64,000 bases of DNA, from the NCBI GenBank assembly GCA_947169105.1, contig CAMVOL010000001.1:71570-135569 (forward strand), given 5' to 3'. Positions 9,769-18,867 of the stretch are shown here, piece after piece. The notes beneath the pieces were generated by a model. The model saw only the letters and a list, made by a program, of their open reading frames with translations, was not told the DNA's origin and made no database searches. The stretch comes from an uncultured Bacteroidales bacterium. Its GTDB lineage: Bacteria > Bacteroidota > Bacteroidia > Bacteroidales > WCHB1-69. Within the stretch, counting starts at the first letter, position 1. The number at the start of each line of letters is the position of its first letter. The position numbers and the translations under genes are program-made.

Positions 9769-10872
9769 CTAACTTTCTTTGGACGAAGGTTCGGTTTCGG
9801 ACTTGGGCTCGTCGTGCAACGGCAGCTGCAACTGCAACGATTTGAACCGCTTCTGACGCTGCTGCCAACGCTCGCGGGCGTACTGCTGCATGTCCGAAAC
9901 CTCGTCGCTTTCGTCGATAATCTCAAAACCGAAGATGGTCTCGATGATGTCCTCCATCGTGAGGATGCCTTGGAAGCAGCCGTACTCGTCAATGATGAGG
10001 GCAATCTGCGACTTCTGCTTCAGCATCGAATCCCAGATGTCGCTGATGGACTTCTCCTCGTTGAAGTAAGGGAGTTCCCGCTTGATTTCACCGAGCTTCA
10101 CCTCGAACTTGTCCTCGGCGAGATTTTCGAGCGCGTCGTCGCGGAGCACGTAGCCGGTGATGTATTCGGGGGATTCAGCATAGACGGGGATGCGGGAGAA
10201 ATGGTCGTACTGGTCGTCGTCGTAATATTCGCGGAGGGTCATGCTTTCGGGCGCGATGGCGGCCACCACGCGGGGGGTCATCACGTCGGAGGCAGTGACA
10301 TTGTCCAACTTGATGATGTTCTGGATCACCTTGTTCTCGTCCTCCTCGATGACGCCTTCCTCCTCCCCTACATTGGCCATGGCCAGCACCTCCTCGCGGC
10401 TTACGACCGCTTCGGGTTCGCCGTGGTCGATAAGGCGGCTCACCCATTCCACCAGCTTTACCAATGGGAACATCAGCACAATGAGGATGCAGATGGACTT
10501 GGAGGTAAAGCCCATCAGACTCCGCCAGTGGGTAGTGCCGATGGTCTTGGGGATGATTTCGGAAAAGATGAGGATGAGCAGTGTCATAATGGCCGACACC
10601 AAGCCGAACCACTGGCTTCCGAAAACGGTGGTGGCCTGCTGACCCACGCCAGCCGCCCCGATAGTGTTGGCTATCGTGTTGAGCGACAGGATGGCGGCCA
10701 ACGGACGCTCCGTTTCAGTTTTGTATTTTTTGAACAAAGTTGCCGTCTTGTCGCCCTCCTCCTCCTTCATCAGGATATAGGACAGCGGCGTGGAAAGCAA
10801 CGAAGATTCAAGGGTGGAACATAAAAAAGAAATGGCCATCGCACCAAACAGGAAAGCCAGGAGAAGTATCAT
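9769..10872 (-). CDS. CNNM/DUF21-CBS domain protein (hemolysin C/CorC-like)
   Basis: MILLLAFLFGAMAISFLCSTLESSLLSTPLSYI...LSLNTIANTIGAAGVG...MTPRVVAAIAPESMTLREYYDDDQYDHFSRIPVY...IIDEYGCFQGILTMEDIIETIFGFEI. Confidence 0.88.
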   Translation of the reverse strand: MILLLAFLFGAMAISFLCSTLESSLLSTPLSYILMKEEEGDKTATLFKKYKTETERPLAAILSLNTIANTIGAAGVGQQATTVFGSQWFGLVSAIMTLLILIFSEIIPKTIGTTHWRSLMGFTSKSICILIVLMFPLVKLVEWVSRLIDHGEPEAVVSREEVLAMANVGEEEGVIEEDENKVIQNIIKLDNVTASDVMTPRVVAAIAPESMTLREYYDDDQYDHFSRIPVYAESPEYITGYVLRDDALENLAEDKFEVKLGEIKRELPYFNEEKSISDIWDSMLKQKSQIALIIDEYGCFQGILTMEDIIETIFGFEIIDESDEVSDMQQYARERWQQRQKRFKSLQLQLPLHDEPKSETEPSSKES

Positions 10873-11044
10873 TGCGAATTGTCAGAAAGGACTTCTAAAT
10901 TCTACATCTGCCGACCTCTGAATCCCGCGAAGTCCGCTAAACGGAACCTGAAAATTCGGCGCGGCAAAAGTACAAAATTTTAAAATTTGAAAGATTCATA
11001 GATTTGAAAGATTTGAAGATGGGAGGTTTTGAAATAAAAAATTG

Positions 11045-11052
11045 TACCTTTG
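11045..11052 (+). promoter_or_regulatory. -7 box TACCTTTG for the queC-queD-queE cluster
   Basis: TACCTTTG (TAnnTTTG) 49 nt upstream of the queC ATG. Confidence 0.6.
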
Positions 11053-11100
11053 CACGTTCGTTTTATGAGCAATAAGTTTTTGTAAATATTTTATAATCAA

Positions 11101-11757
11101 ATGAATAAAAATGCTGTAATCGTGATTTCGGGCGGAATGGACTCCACCACGATGCTCTATGAGTTCCAGAACGAGATCGCCTTGGCCGTCACGTTCGATT
11201 ACGGCTCCACGCAGAATGCCCGTGAAAGGGAGTTTGCCATCATGCACTGCAAACGACTGGGTATCAAACACCTGATTATCCCGCTGGATTTCATGCATCA
11301 GTATTTCAAAAGCAGTCTCTTAGGCTCGCCCGACGACATTCCCGAAGGCAACTACGACGATGAGAACATGAAATCGACGGTGGTGCCGTTCCGCAACGGC
11401 ATCATGCTGGCCATCGCGTGCGGTTTGGCGGAAAGCAACGGTCTAAAGCGGGTGATGATTGCCAACCATGCCGGCGACCACGCCATCTACCCTGACTGCC
11501 GTCCCGCCTTTGTGGAGGCGATGTCGGCGGCGATGCAGAACGGCACGTACGACCACGTTGCGGTCTTTGCGCCTTACACGGGCCTCAGTAAGGCCGACAT
11601 CGCCCGGCGCGGCGCGGCGCTCGGCCTCGACTACAGCGAAACTTACTCCTGCTACAAAGGCCGCGAGAAACACTGCGGCAAGTGCGGCACCTGCCGCGAG
11701 CGCCGCGAAGCCCTCCGCGACGCCGGAATCAACGACCAAACCCCATACGAATCATAA
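11101..11757 (+). CDS. queC: 7-cyano-7-deazaguanine synthase QueC
   Basis: NAVIVISGGMDSTTMLYEF PP-loop and C-terminal SCYKGREKHCGKCGTCRERREAL Zn site. Confidence 0.93.
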   Translation: MNKNAVIVISGGMDSTTMLYEFQNEIALAVTFDYGSTQNAREREFAIMHCKRLGIKHLIIPLDFMHQYFKSSLLGSPDDIPEGNYDDENMKSTVVPFRNGIMLAIACGLAESNGLKRVMIANHAGDHAIYPDCRPAFVEAMSAAMQNGTYDHVAVFAPYTGLSKADIARRGAALGLDYSETYSCYKGREKHCGKCGTCRERREALRDAGINDQTPYES

Positions 11758-11805
11758 TCCCCCATTTTCAATTTTCAATTTTCATTTTTCCATTTTCCAT
11801 TTACA

Positions 11806-12159
11806 ATGTATTACGTCCGCAAAACCCTTGAAATATCCTCCTGCCACCAGCTCTACCTCGATTACGAGAGCAAGTGCGAGAACCTCCACGGCCACAACTG
11901 GAAGGTCAATGTCTATTGCCGTGCCGAAAAGTTGGACAGCAACGGCATGGTGTGCGACTTCACCGAAATTAAGCGGCTGATCCACGGGAAGATAGATCAT
12001 TGCAACCTGAACGAAGTGCTCGATTTCAACCCGACGGCCGAGAACCTGGCCCGCTGGATTGTGGATACGGTGCCCAACTGCTACCGTGCCGACGTGTGGG
12101 AGTCGCGCGACAACAAGGCCTCCTATATTTCCGATGACGCCGCCCAGAATTTCGACTAA
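11806..12159 (+). CDS. queD: 6-carboxytetrahydropterin synthase QueD
   Basis: SSCHQLYLDYESKCENLHGHNWKVNVYCRAEKLDSNGMVCDFTEIK. Confidence 0.92.
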   Translation: MYYVRKTLEISSCHQLYLDYESKCENLHGHNWKVNVYCRAEKLDSNGMVCDFTEIKRLIHGKIDHCNLNEVLDFNPTAENLARWIVDTVPNCYRADVWESRDNKASYISDDAAQNFD

Positions 12160-12160
12160 G

Positions 12161-12751
12161 ATGTACCGCATCAACGAGATATTCTACTCCCTGCAAGGGG
12201 AGGGTTTTCACACGGGAACTCCCTGTGTGTTTGTGCGTTTCAGCGGGTGCAACCTGCGGTGCCACTTCTGCGACACCGACCACCGCGACGGCGCGATGAT
12301 GACGTTGGACGACATCATCGGCGAGGTGAACCGTTATCCGGCGGCCCCGATGGTGGTGCTGACGGGCGGCGAGCCGTCGCTCTTCGTTGACCGGGATTTC
12401 GTGGAGGCTTTGAAGCGGGCCACGGGCAAGCGGGTGACCATCGAGACCAACGGCACCCGTCTGTTGCCCGACAACCTCGACTGGGTGACGCTGTCGCCGA
12501 AGGGTGCGTTCGAGGGGGGCGGTGCGGAGCCGTGCGTGCTCACCCGCTGCGACGAGCTGAAGGTGGTATGGTGCGGGCAGGATTTGGCACAGTACCGGCA
12601 CATTGCGGCGGCGCACCGTTTCCTGCAGCCCTGTTACAGCGAGGATGAGGCCCGGAACCGCGCCAACCGTGCCGACTGCGTGGCGACGGTGCTACAGAAC
12701 CCGGAGTGGCGGCTCTCGCTGCAGGTACACCGGGTGGTGGGGATAAGGTGA
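12161..12751 (+). CDS. queE: 7-carboxy-7-deazaguanine synthase QueE (radical SAM)
   Basis: MYRINEIFYSLQGEGFHTGTPCVFVRFSGCNLRCHFCDTDH, CxxxxxxCxxC-type radical SAM motif; MVVLTGGEPSL. Confidence 0.93.
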   Translation: MYRINEIFYSLQGEGFHTGTPCVFVRFSGCNLRCHFCDTDHRDGAMMTLDDIIGEVNRYPAAPMVVLTGGEPSLFVDRDFVEALKRATGKRVTIETNGTRLLPDNLDWVTLSPKGAFEGGGAEPCVLTRCDELKVVWCGQDLAQYRHIAAAHRFLQPCYSEDEARNRANRADCVATVLQNPEWRLSLQVHRVVGIR

Positions 12752-12782
12752 GGATATAAAGATTAAGCAAATAAATAATAAT

Positions 12783-14840
12783 TTGATAAACAGATACTTC
12801 TACAAATCATCACTTTCTGATTTTGTCAATGAATCATCGGATAAAATCTTTGGCAAAATGTCGCGTGCCGATGAGATGGATACGTCTTCCACACAGAAAT
12901 ATGCATGGGAACAAGAAATCCAAATCATGAAACGTGTGTTGCAGCCGTATGAGAATGAGTGTGCTGAGATTTTATTTGAATATACTATTCCTCGATTGGG
13001 CAAACGTATTGACGTAGTTGTGTTGTTGCAAGAACGAGTATTTGTTATTGAATTTAAGGCAGGTGAAAATGAGTTCATCCATCAGGATGTTGACCAAGTT
13101 TTGGATTATGCTCTTGATTTGAAAAACTTCCATCAAGGGAGTGTTGACCGTTATATTATTCCGATTCTTGTAGCAACAGAAAGTGATGCTTATTCCACGT
13201 TATGTCAATTATCGCATTATGATGACGGCGTTTATGAACCTCTTTTGACAAACGCCGAACATCTTGCAGACATCTTTTCTATGGTTTTGGAAGAAACCCT
13301 TCCTGTAATATCTTATTCTATATCGATTAGTGACTGGGCTCGAAGCCGTTATGCGCCTACCCCCACAATTATTGAAGCAGCACGTTCTCTTTATCTTAAT
13401 CATAGTGTAGAAAATATCACGCGCCATGATGCTGAAGGAGAGCAATTAAAGCGTACAACTCAATATGTTCAAAAAGTGATCCACGAAACAAAGTCGCGTG
13501 GAGGTAAAAGCATTTGCTTTGTTACAGGTGTTCCTGGAGCCGGCAAAACATTGGTTGGATTAAATGTCGCTGTGCAACAGGAAACAGATGAGGATCTGGC
13601 CGTTTATCTATCAGGAAATGGTCCTTTAGTTGCTGTCCTGACGGAGGCTCTCACGCGTGACAAGCAAGCACGGGAGAAATCTCTTGGAAACAGAATTACA
13701 AAGAAAGAAGCTGAAAGGGAGGTAAAGCGTTTCATACAAATCATTCATCGCTACCGTGACAACATGTTAGGGAAAATTCGTGTTGTAAATGGTGAATTGC
13801 AAATAGATCCACATAAAGAATTGCAGGATAAGAAAGCTGGTTATGGCGAAGTGGAAAATATTGCCATTTTTGATGAAGCACAACGTTCATGGGATAATGA
13901 ACACATTGCTTCATGGCTAAAAAGGAAGAAAGGTTTTGACGCTTTCCCAATGTCGGAGGGTGAATTCCTGATTTGGTCGCTTGACCAGCGGAAAGATTGG
14001 GCTGTTATCGTTTGTCTTGTTGGAGGAGGTCAAGAAATCAATACTGGCGAGGCAGGTATTGGCGAATGGATTCGTGCTCTGAATGAGACATTTCCACATT
14101 GGCAGGTATATATTTCTAACCAACTGACAGCAAAGGAATATGCCGAAGGTAAGGTAAAAGATTTATTGGAGAACAACCCACACGTTACCTATTCAGAAGA
14201 CTTGCATCTTGCTGTTTCGATGCGCAGTTTTCGCGCTGAAAGTTTATCCAACATGGTGCATTATCTATTGGATGGCGATGTTGAAAAAGTTCGTCAGACA
14301 TATGCTGCAATATCAGATCGTTATCCTATTGTTCTGACTCGTGATTTAGATAAAGCTAAAGCGTGGTTAAAACATCACGCACGCGGCAAAGAACGATATG
14401 GCATGGTTGTTTCTTCGAAGGCATATCGCCTGAAACCACTTGCAATAGATGTCCGTTGTAAACCTAATACAGTGCATTGGTTTTTGGACGACATTAACGA
14501 TGTTCGTTCCTCTCTGTTTTTGGAAGACGCCGCAAGTGAATTTGATATACAAGGTTTGGAGTTGGATTGGACTTGCCTTATTTGGGATGGAGATTTGCGG
14601 TATAATGGGAAAGGTTGGGACTTTTTTGAGTTTAATGGAGGGAATAAATGGAATCGAATAAATAAGAGCGAACGAAAATCCTATCAGTTGAACGCTTATC
14701 GTGTCCTGCTTACACGCGCACGTCAAGGTATGGTCATCTGTGTGCCAAAAGGAAGTGCTGAAGACCATACAAGATTGCCACAATTTTATGATGGCACTTT
14801 TGAATACTTAAAATCATTAGGTTTGGAAATACTTGAATAA
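12783..14840 (+). CDS. DUF2075-type P-loop helicase-like protein with N-terminal PD-(D/E)XK/NERD-like nuclease domain (candidate defence gene)
   Basis: Probable TTG start; RIDVVVLLQERVFVIEFKAG (D...ExK), Walker A VTGVPGAGKTLVGLN, Walker B NIAIFDEAQRSWD, C-terminal LLTRARQGMVICVPKG. Confidence 0.8.
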   Translation: MINRYFYKSSLSDFVNESSDKIFGKMSRADEMDTSSTQKYAWEQEIQIMKRVLQPYENECAEILFEYTIPRLGKRIDVVVLLQERVFVIEFKAGENEFIHQDVDQVLDYALDLKNFHQGSVDRYIIPILVATESDAYSTLCQLSHYDDGVYEPLLTNAEHLADIFSMVLEETLPVISYSISISDWARSRYAPTPTIIEAARSLYLNHSVENITRHDAEGEQLKRTTQYVQKVIHETKSRGGKSICFVTGVPGAGKTLVGLNVAVQQETDEDLAVYLSGNGPLVAVLTEALTRDKQAREKSLGNRITKKEAEREVKRFIQIIHRYRDNMLGKIRVVNGELQIDPHKELQDKKAGYGEVENIAIFDEAQRSWDNEHIASWLKRKKGFDAFPMSEGEFLIWSLDQRKDWAVIVCLVGGGQEINTGEAGIGEWIRALNETFPHWQVYISNQLTAKEYAEGKVKDLLENNPHVTYSEDLHLAVSMRSFRAESLSNMVHYLLDGDVEKVRQTYAAISDRYPIVLTRDLDKAKAWLKHHARGKERYGMVVSSKAYRLKPLAIDVRCKPNTVHWFLDDINDVRSSLFLEDAASEFDIQGLELDWTCLIWDGDLRYNGKGWDFFEFNGGNKWNRINKSERKSYQLNAYRVLLTRARQGMVICVPKGSAEDHTRLPQFYDGTFEYLKSLGLEILE

Positions 14841-14850
14841 TATTGATATT

Positions 14851-15108
14851 ATGCCCCACACCCTCTACAAAACCCAAGGAACCTGCTCGCAACTGATTGA
14901 TGTGACCGTTGATGACGACGGCGTCATCCAGCAGGTCTTCTTTTATGGCGGCTGCCACGGCAACCTGCAAGGCATCTGCCGTCTGGTGACCGGCCAGAAG
15001 GTCGATGATGTCATCCAAAAGCTCAACGGCATTCGCTGCGGCGATAAAGCCACCTCCTGCCCCGACCAGCTCTGTCGGGCATTGGAACAATTGAAAAGAA
15101 ATTCATAG
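14851..15108 (+). CDS. TSCPD domain protein
   Basis: MPHTLYKTQGTCSQLIDVTVDDDGVIQQVFFYGGCHGNLQGI...GDKATSCPDQLCRAL. Confidence 0.8.
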   Translation: MPHTLYKTQGTCSQLIDVTVDDDGVIQQVFFYGGCHGNLQGICRLVTGQKVDDVIQKLNGIRCGDKATSCPDQLCRALEQLKRNS

Positions 15109-15153
15109 ACATATTTATCGTTTCATCCATCCCAATGGTTTGAAAATAATATG

Positions 15154-15161
15154 TATTTTTG
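15154..15161 (+). promoter_or_regulatory. -7 box TATTTTTG upstream of the Schlafen-family ORF
   Basis: TAnnTTTG match ~80 nt upstream of the ORF start at 15243. Confidence 0.45.
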
Positions 15162-15242
15162 CTGGTGATTTTATAGTTGCGGAATGGTGAGCTTGAGGTT
15201 GAATTAACAAGTTGAATAGATAATTGATAATGAAGATTATTT

Positions 15243-15845
15243 ATGGAAGGTAATATTGACATACTTGTCAAGGAGCTATGCAAATTGCCCAAAGAAACAG
15301 GGTGGGTGGAGTTCAAGCACAACAATGACGATCCGAAAATGATTGGCGAAGACCTTAGTGCTCTTGCCAACAGTGCTACTTTGAAAGACAGGGATTTTGC
15401 CTATATGATATGGGGAGTGAATGACTCCACTCATAATATTGTCGGGACTTCTGTTCGCTTGGCTTTGCAAAAAAAAGGACAAGAGGAATTGGGACGCGGG
15501 TGGGACAGAATGGTTATTGCTTGCGAAATGCAGTTTCTTCCAGCACCAAGAATCGAGATTTTCGAGGAATCGACCAAAGTTACATTGTTCTCTGAGATGG
15601 AGTACAAAAACATTCCCGCTGATGACAAGTTGTGGTCGTGTTATCTTCATTCTTGTCTGATGTTTGTTCAAGGTGATGCTTTAACTAACACCTCTTTGCG
15701 TGATAGGTTTGGACTCAAAGAATCATCGGCTGGCAGTGTTTCAAGGCTTATCAAAGAAGCCGTTGAAACACATAGAATAAAGCCTATTGATCCCAATACA
15801 GCTAAAAGATATATGCGATATGTTCCTGTATGGGCGTCTGTTTAA
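15243..15845 (+). pseudogene. Internally deleted AlbA_2/Schlafen-family ATP-binding (RecG-like) protein: N-terminus joined to C-terminus
   Basis: N-term LCKLPKETGWVEFKHNNDDPKMIGEDLSALANSATLKDRDFAYMIWGVND...KKGQEEL runs directly into the family C-terminus GRGWDRMVIACEMQFLPAPRIE...DDKLWSCYLHSCLMFVQGDALTNTSLRDRFGL...SRLIKEAVETHRIKPIDP...RYMRYVPVWA. Confidence 0.65.
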
Positions 15846-15981
15846 TTTGCTGGTAATTTGCCAAAGCGGGAAAAATGAACTCTTTGTGAGATATAACAAT
15901 TTAATAATCAATGTGATATGTTTTAGTATTTAATTTGCTGGTAATTTACCAGAGATACGAAACCCTTAAAAAATAGCCATC

Positions 15982-16137
15982 ATGTCCCTCCTCCGTGTCA
16001 TCCTCGCCATCATCTTCCCACCGCTGGCCGTTCTCGACTGCGGCTGCGGGTCCATCCTTATCGTCACCATCCTCACCTTGTGCGGGTGGGTGCCTGGCAT
16101 CATCGCCGCCCTAATCATACTGAACAAGAACGAATGA
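15982..16137 (+). CDS. YqaE/Pmp3 (UPF0057) small membrane protein, 51 aa
   Basis: Own translation: MSLLRVILAIIFPPLAVLDCGCGSILIVTILTLCGWVPGIIAALIILNKNE; below the ORF-track size cut-off. Confidence 0.88.
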   Translation: MSLLRVILAIIFPPLAVLDCGCGSILIVTILTLCGWVPGIIAALIILNKNE

Positions 16138-16151
16138 TTTCCAGTACCATC

Positions 16152-17084
16152 ATGAAGAAAATTGCCATCTTGATTATTGCCGCCCTGCTGTTTGCGGCAT
16201 GCAACAACAGTGAAACACAGCTTAAGGAACGTGCGGCCGAATTGTGCAAATACATCCCTGACCACGAACTGCTGGAACAGTCCAAAGACTACATGACCGC
16301 CGATTTTTATGCCGTCCTGGACACCCTATTCCACCAACTGCCGGAATTTGAGGCCATGGACCATGAATGGCTCTACTACTTCGTGACAGGCAACGGCGGC
16401 ACCATCGCGGATTATGAGGTGGTCGGCGTGGAGAAAGCCGATGATACCCACGCGGTTGCGACTATCAAGGTGCGTCAAAAATGGGAAGATGGCTCGTTCG
16501 ACGAAACGTCTGACATTGAGGAACATAAACTATATATGGAGAAAGTGGACGGCCAATGGCTGATGTCGGACTTCGACGGACACAAACAGGACTGCATCCA
16601 CCACATCGCCATCAACCGCCGTGAACAAGCCCTGCGTAATGCCATCAGCGACTATCTGGCCAAAGAGATAGGTTCACAATATTCCAAGGGAGACCTCTGT
16701 GTCCCGGTTTTGATGATGGTGGCTGAAGAGGATAGTGAAACAGCAACCTCATCCGTCTGGGGCGACTTCTGGATTTTCAACTACCGAATTGCCGATGACA
16801 CACTCAAGACCGTCGCCGGCGGCAACCACTCCGGCCGTATGACCATACGTAAGATGGAAGGCACACCGTATGTAGCCGAATTTGAGCAGACGGTGGACGG
16901 GGCCGGCAACGAGGCCAGCGCCAAACGCATCTTCGGCCCGCATTACGATGTTTACCAAAATATGCACGCAAACGAGAATGTCCGCGAAGCCGTCCGAAAA
17001 GAGCAACTGAAGGAGTATATCCGTTGGCACGGTCTCAACGTCCGTTATTATCAGGACTTTGGTTGGGAGGCCGTGAAGTTGTAA
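16152..17084 (+). CDS. Lipoprotein of unknown function
   Basis: MKKIAILIIAALLFAACNNSE lipobox; 15 nt after the Pmp3 stop. Confidence 0.65.
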   Translation: MKKIAILIIAALLFAACNNSETQLKERAAELCKYIPDHELLEQSKDYMTADFYAVLDTLFHQLPEFEAMDHEWLYYFVTGNGGTIADYEVVGVEKADDTHAVATIKVRQKWEDGSFDETSDIEEHKLYMEKVDGQWLMSDFDGHKQDCIHHIAINRREQALRNAISDYLAKEIGSQYSKGDLCVPVLMMVAEEDSETATSSVWGDFWIFNYRIADDTLKTVAGGNHSGRMTIRKMEGTPYVAEFEQTVDGAGNEASAKRIFGPHYDVYQNMHANENVREAVRKEQLKEYIRWHGLNVRYYQDFGWEAVKL

Positions 17085-17157
17085 TACATAAAACAACCTT
17101 GTCTCCTCTTTTGCACTTTTTTAATGCAGATTGGGAATTTATAATATTGCATTCAAA

Positions 17158-17574
17158 ATGAAACAGATAGAAGTTGTTGCCGCCATCATTGTCGATTCTC
17201 AGAACCGCATCTTTGCCACCCAACGGGGAAGCGGCGACTGGAAGGACTGGTGGGAGTTCCCCGGCGGTAAAATTGAACCCGGCGAAACGCCCGAACAAGC
17301 CCTGAAGCGCGAAATCTGGGAGGAACTGGAAACCCGCATCACTGTCGGCGAACGGGTACATACCGTAGAGTGGGACTACCCCAAGTTTCATTTGACGATG
17401 CATTGTTACCTCTGCACCATCGAGAGCGGCTCGCTCACCCTGCTGGAGCATGAGGCCGCCCGCTGGCTCGCCCCCGACGAACTCAACTCCGTGCAGTGGC
17501 TGCCGGCAGACTGGGAAGTGATTGAAATGCTGAAAAAAAAGATCTTTGCCACCGATAATTCCGCCATCCAATGA
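17158..17574 (+). CDS. NUDIX hydrolase (MutT-like)
   Basis: MKQIEVVAAIIVDSQNRIFATQRGSGDWKDWWEFPGGKIEPGETPEQALKREIWEELE, Nudix box GX5EX7REUXEEXGU-like. Confidence 0.88.
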   Translation: MKQIEVVAAIIVDSQNRIFATQRGSGDWKDWWEFPGGKIEPGETPEQALKREIWEELETRITVGERVHTVEWDYPKFHLTMHCYLCTIESGSLTLLEHEAARWLAPDELNSVQWLPADWEVIEMLKKKIFATDNSAIQ

Positions 17575-18251
17575 TGAAAACCATTACCCCTATCGCCCAT
17601 ATCCGCAGCGAGTTCCCGACCAAGTTCGGGATTCCGCGGCAGAGCGGCCTCGTTCCGGAGCTGCGGGCCGACATCGTCTTCGAGCCGGAGTTCGCCGTAC
17701 CGGAGGCCGTGCGCGGGCTTGCCGACTTTTCGCACCTGTGGCTGATATGGGGCTTTTCCGCCGCCGAGCGGGAGGGATGGTCGCCGACGGTGCGCCCGCC
17801 ACGCTTGGGCGGCAACACCCGGATGGGGGTCTTCGCCACCCGCTCGCCCTTCCGTCCCAACGGACTGGGACTCTCGTCGGTGCGTATCGAAGCGGTGGAG
17901 ACGGTGGACGGCGTGCCAGTGGTGCGTGTGTCGGGCGCCGACCTGATGAATGGCACGCCGATTTACGACATCAAGCCGTACCTCACCACCACCGACTGCC
18001 ACCCCGAGGCGCACGACGGCTTTGTGGGCGAGTACGGCAGCTACGGCGTCACGGTGGTACTGCCCGACGAACTCGCACCCGAAATGCCCGCATCGGAGCG
18101 GGAGGCACTGCGGGGAGTGCTGGCACAGGACCCGCGTCCGGCGTTCCACAACGACCCTGCACGAGTCTATGGTTTCCCCTTCGGAGACTACGAGGTCCGG
18201 TTCCGCGTGGAGAACGACATTCTAATAGTGATTTCCGTGGAAAAACGGTAG
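17571..18251 (+). CDS. trmO: tRNA (t6A37) N6-methyltransferase TrmO (TsaA/YaeB family)
   Basis: MMKTITPIAHIRSEFPTKFGIPRQSGLVPELRADIVFEPEF...GNTRMGVFATRSPFRPNGLGLSSV. Confidence 0.9.
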   Translation: MMKTITPIAHIRSEFPTKFGIPRQSGLVPELRADIVFEPEFAVPEAVRGLADFSHLWLIWGFSAAEREGWSPTVRPPRLGGNTRMGVFATRSPFRPNGLGLSSVRIEAVETVDGVPVVRVSGADLMNGTPIYDIKPYLTTTDCHPEAHDGFVGEYGSYGVTVVLPDELAPEMPASEREALRGVLAQDPRPAFHNDPARVYGFPFGDYEVRFRVENDILIVISVEKR

Positions 18252-18259
18252 TAGAAAAT

Positions 18260-18388
18260 TTCCCCTTCTTCAAAAAGAAGGGGTGCGCGCAGCGCAGGGT
18301 AGTTGTATAGATATTCCATAATACCTTGTGATAAAAATTTTTTTCTACTACCCCGGCCTACGGCCACCCCTTCTACATAGAAGGGGAA
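18260..18388. repeat. ~129-bp imperfect palindromic element (MITE/REP-like)
   Basis: Left arm TTCCCCTTCTTCAAAAAGAAGGGGTG...GGGTAGT, right arm ACTACCCC...CACCCCTTCTACATAGAAGGGGAA, inverse complements with local sub-hairpins in each arm. Confidence 0.7.
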
Positions 18389-18400
18389 TATAAAAGAAAC

Positions 18401-18422
18401 CCCGCCTCTTGTGGAGGCAGGG
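18401..18422 (-). terminator. rpsT terminator
   Basis: On the minus strand CCCTGCCTC-CACAA-GAGGCGGGG stem with a U-G wobble that would be an A-C mismatch on the plus strand; followed by a T-rich stretch. Confidence 0.6.
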
Positions 18423-18449
18423 CTCTTCGGTCATTATGAAAACAAAAAA

Positions 18450-18701
18450 TTACAGGTTGTTGATCTTGTGCATCAAACCTGATTTGAGGTTAGCGGCTTT
18501 GTTCTTGTGGATGATACCTTTCTTTGCCAGTTTGTCAATCAAAGAAACCACGCTCGGAAGTTTCGCAGTAGCTTCTGCCTTGTTCTCCATCAAACGGATG
18601 TCTCTCAAAGCATTGCGCATGGTTTTGGCATAATAACGGTTTGCAAGTCTCTTGCTGTTGTTGGATCTGATTCTCTTAATGGATGACTTATGATTTGCCA
18701 T
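18450..18701 (-). CDS. rpsT: 30S ribosomal protein S20
   Basis: [35 protein letters not shown]...[20 protein letters not shown]. Confidence 0.95.
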   Translation of the reverse strand: MANHKSSIKRIRSNNSKRLANRYYAKTMRNALRDIRLMENKAEATAKLPSVVSLIDKLAKKGIIHKNKAANLKSGLMHKINNL

Positions 18702-18867
18702 TTCTCTAACGTTTCTTTATGTTTTTACTCTACTTTTACTTTCAAATTTTAGGGCTGCAAAAATACTACTTTTTTTTAATTTAAAAATATTCTTTGAAAA
18801 AAAATGAAAAAAAACGTAAAATGCTGAAAATCTCTATGAAAATTACGTACTTTTGCGCTCTCAATGA

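Noticed and set aside
10900-11100. preQ1 riboswitch upstream of queC
   Set aside because: No convincing H-type pseudoknot-like leader; the sequence is AT-rich filler plus a -7 box.
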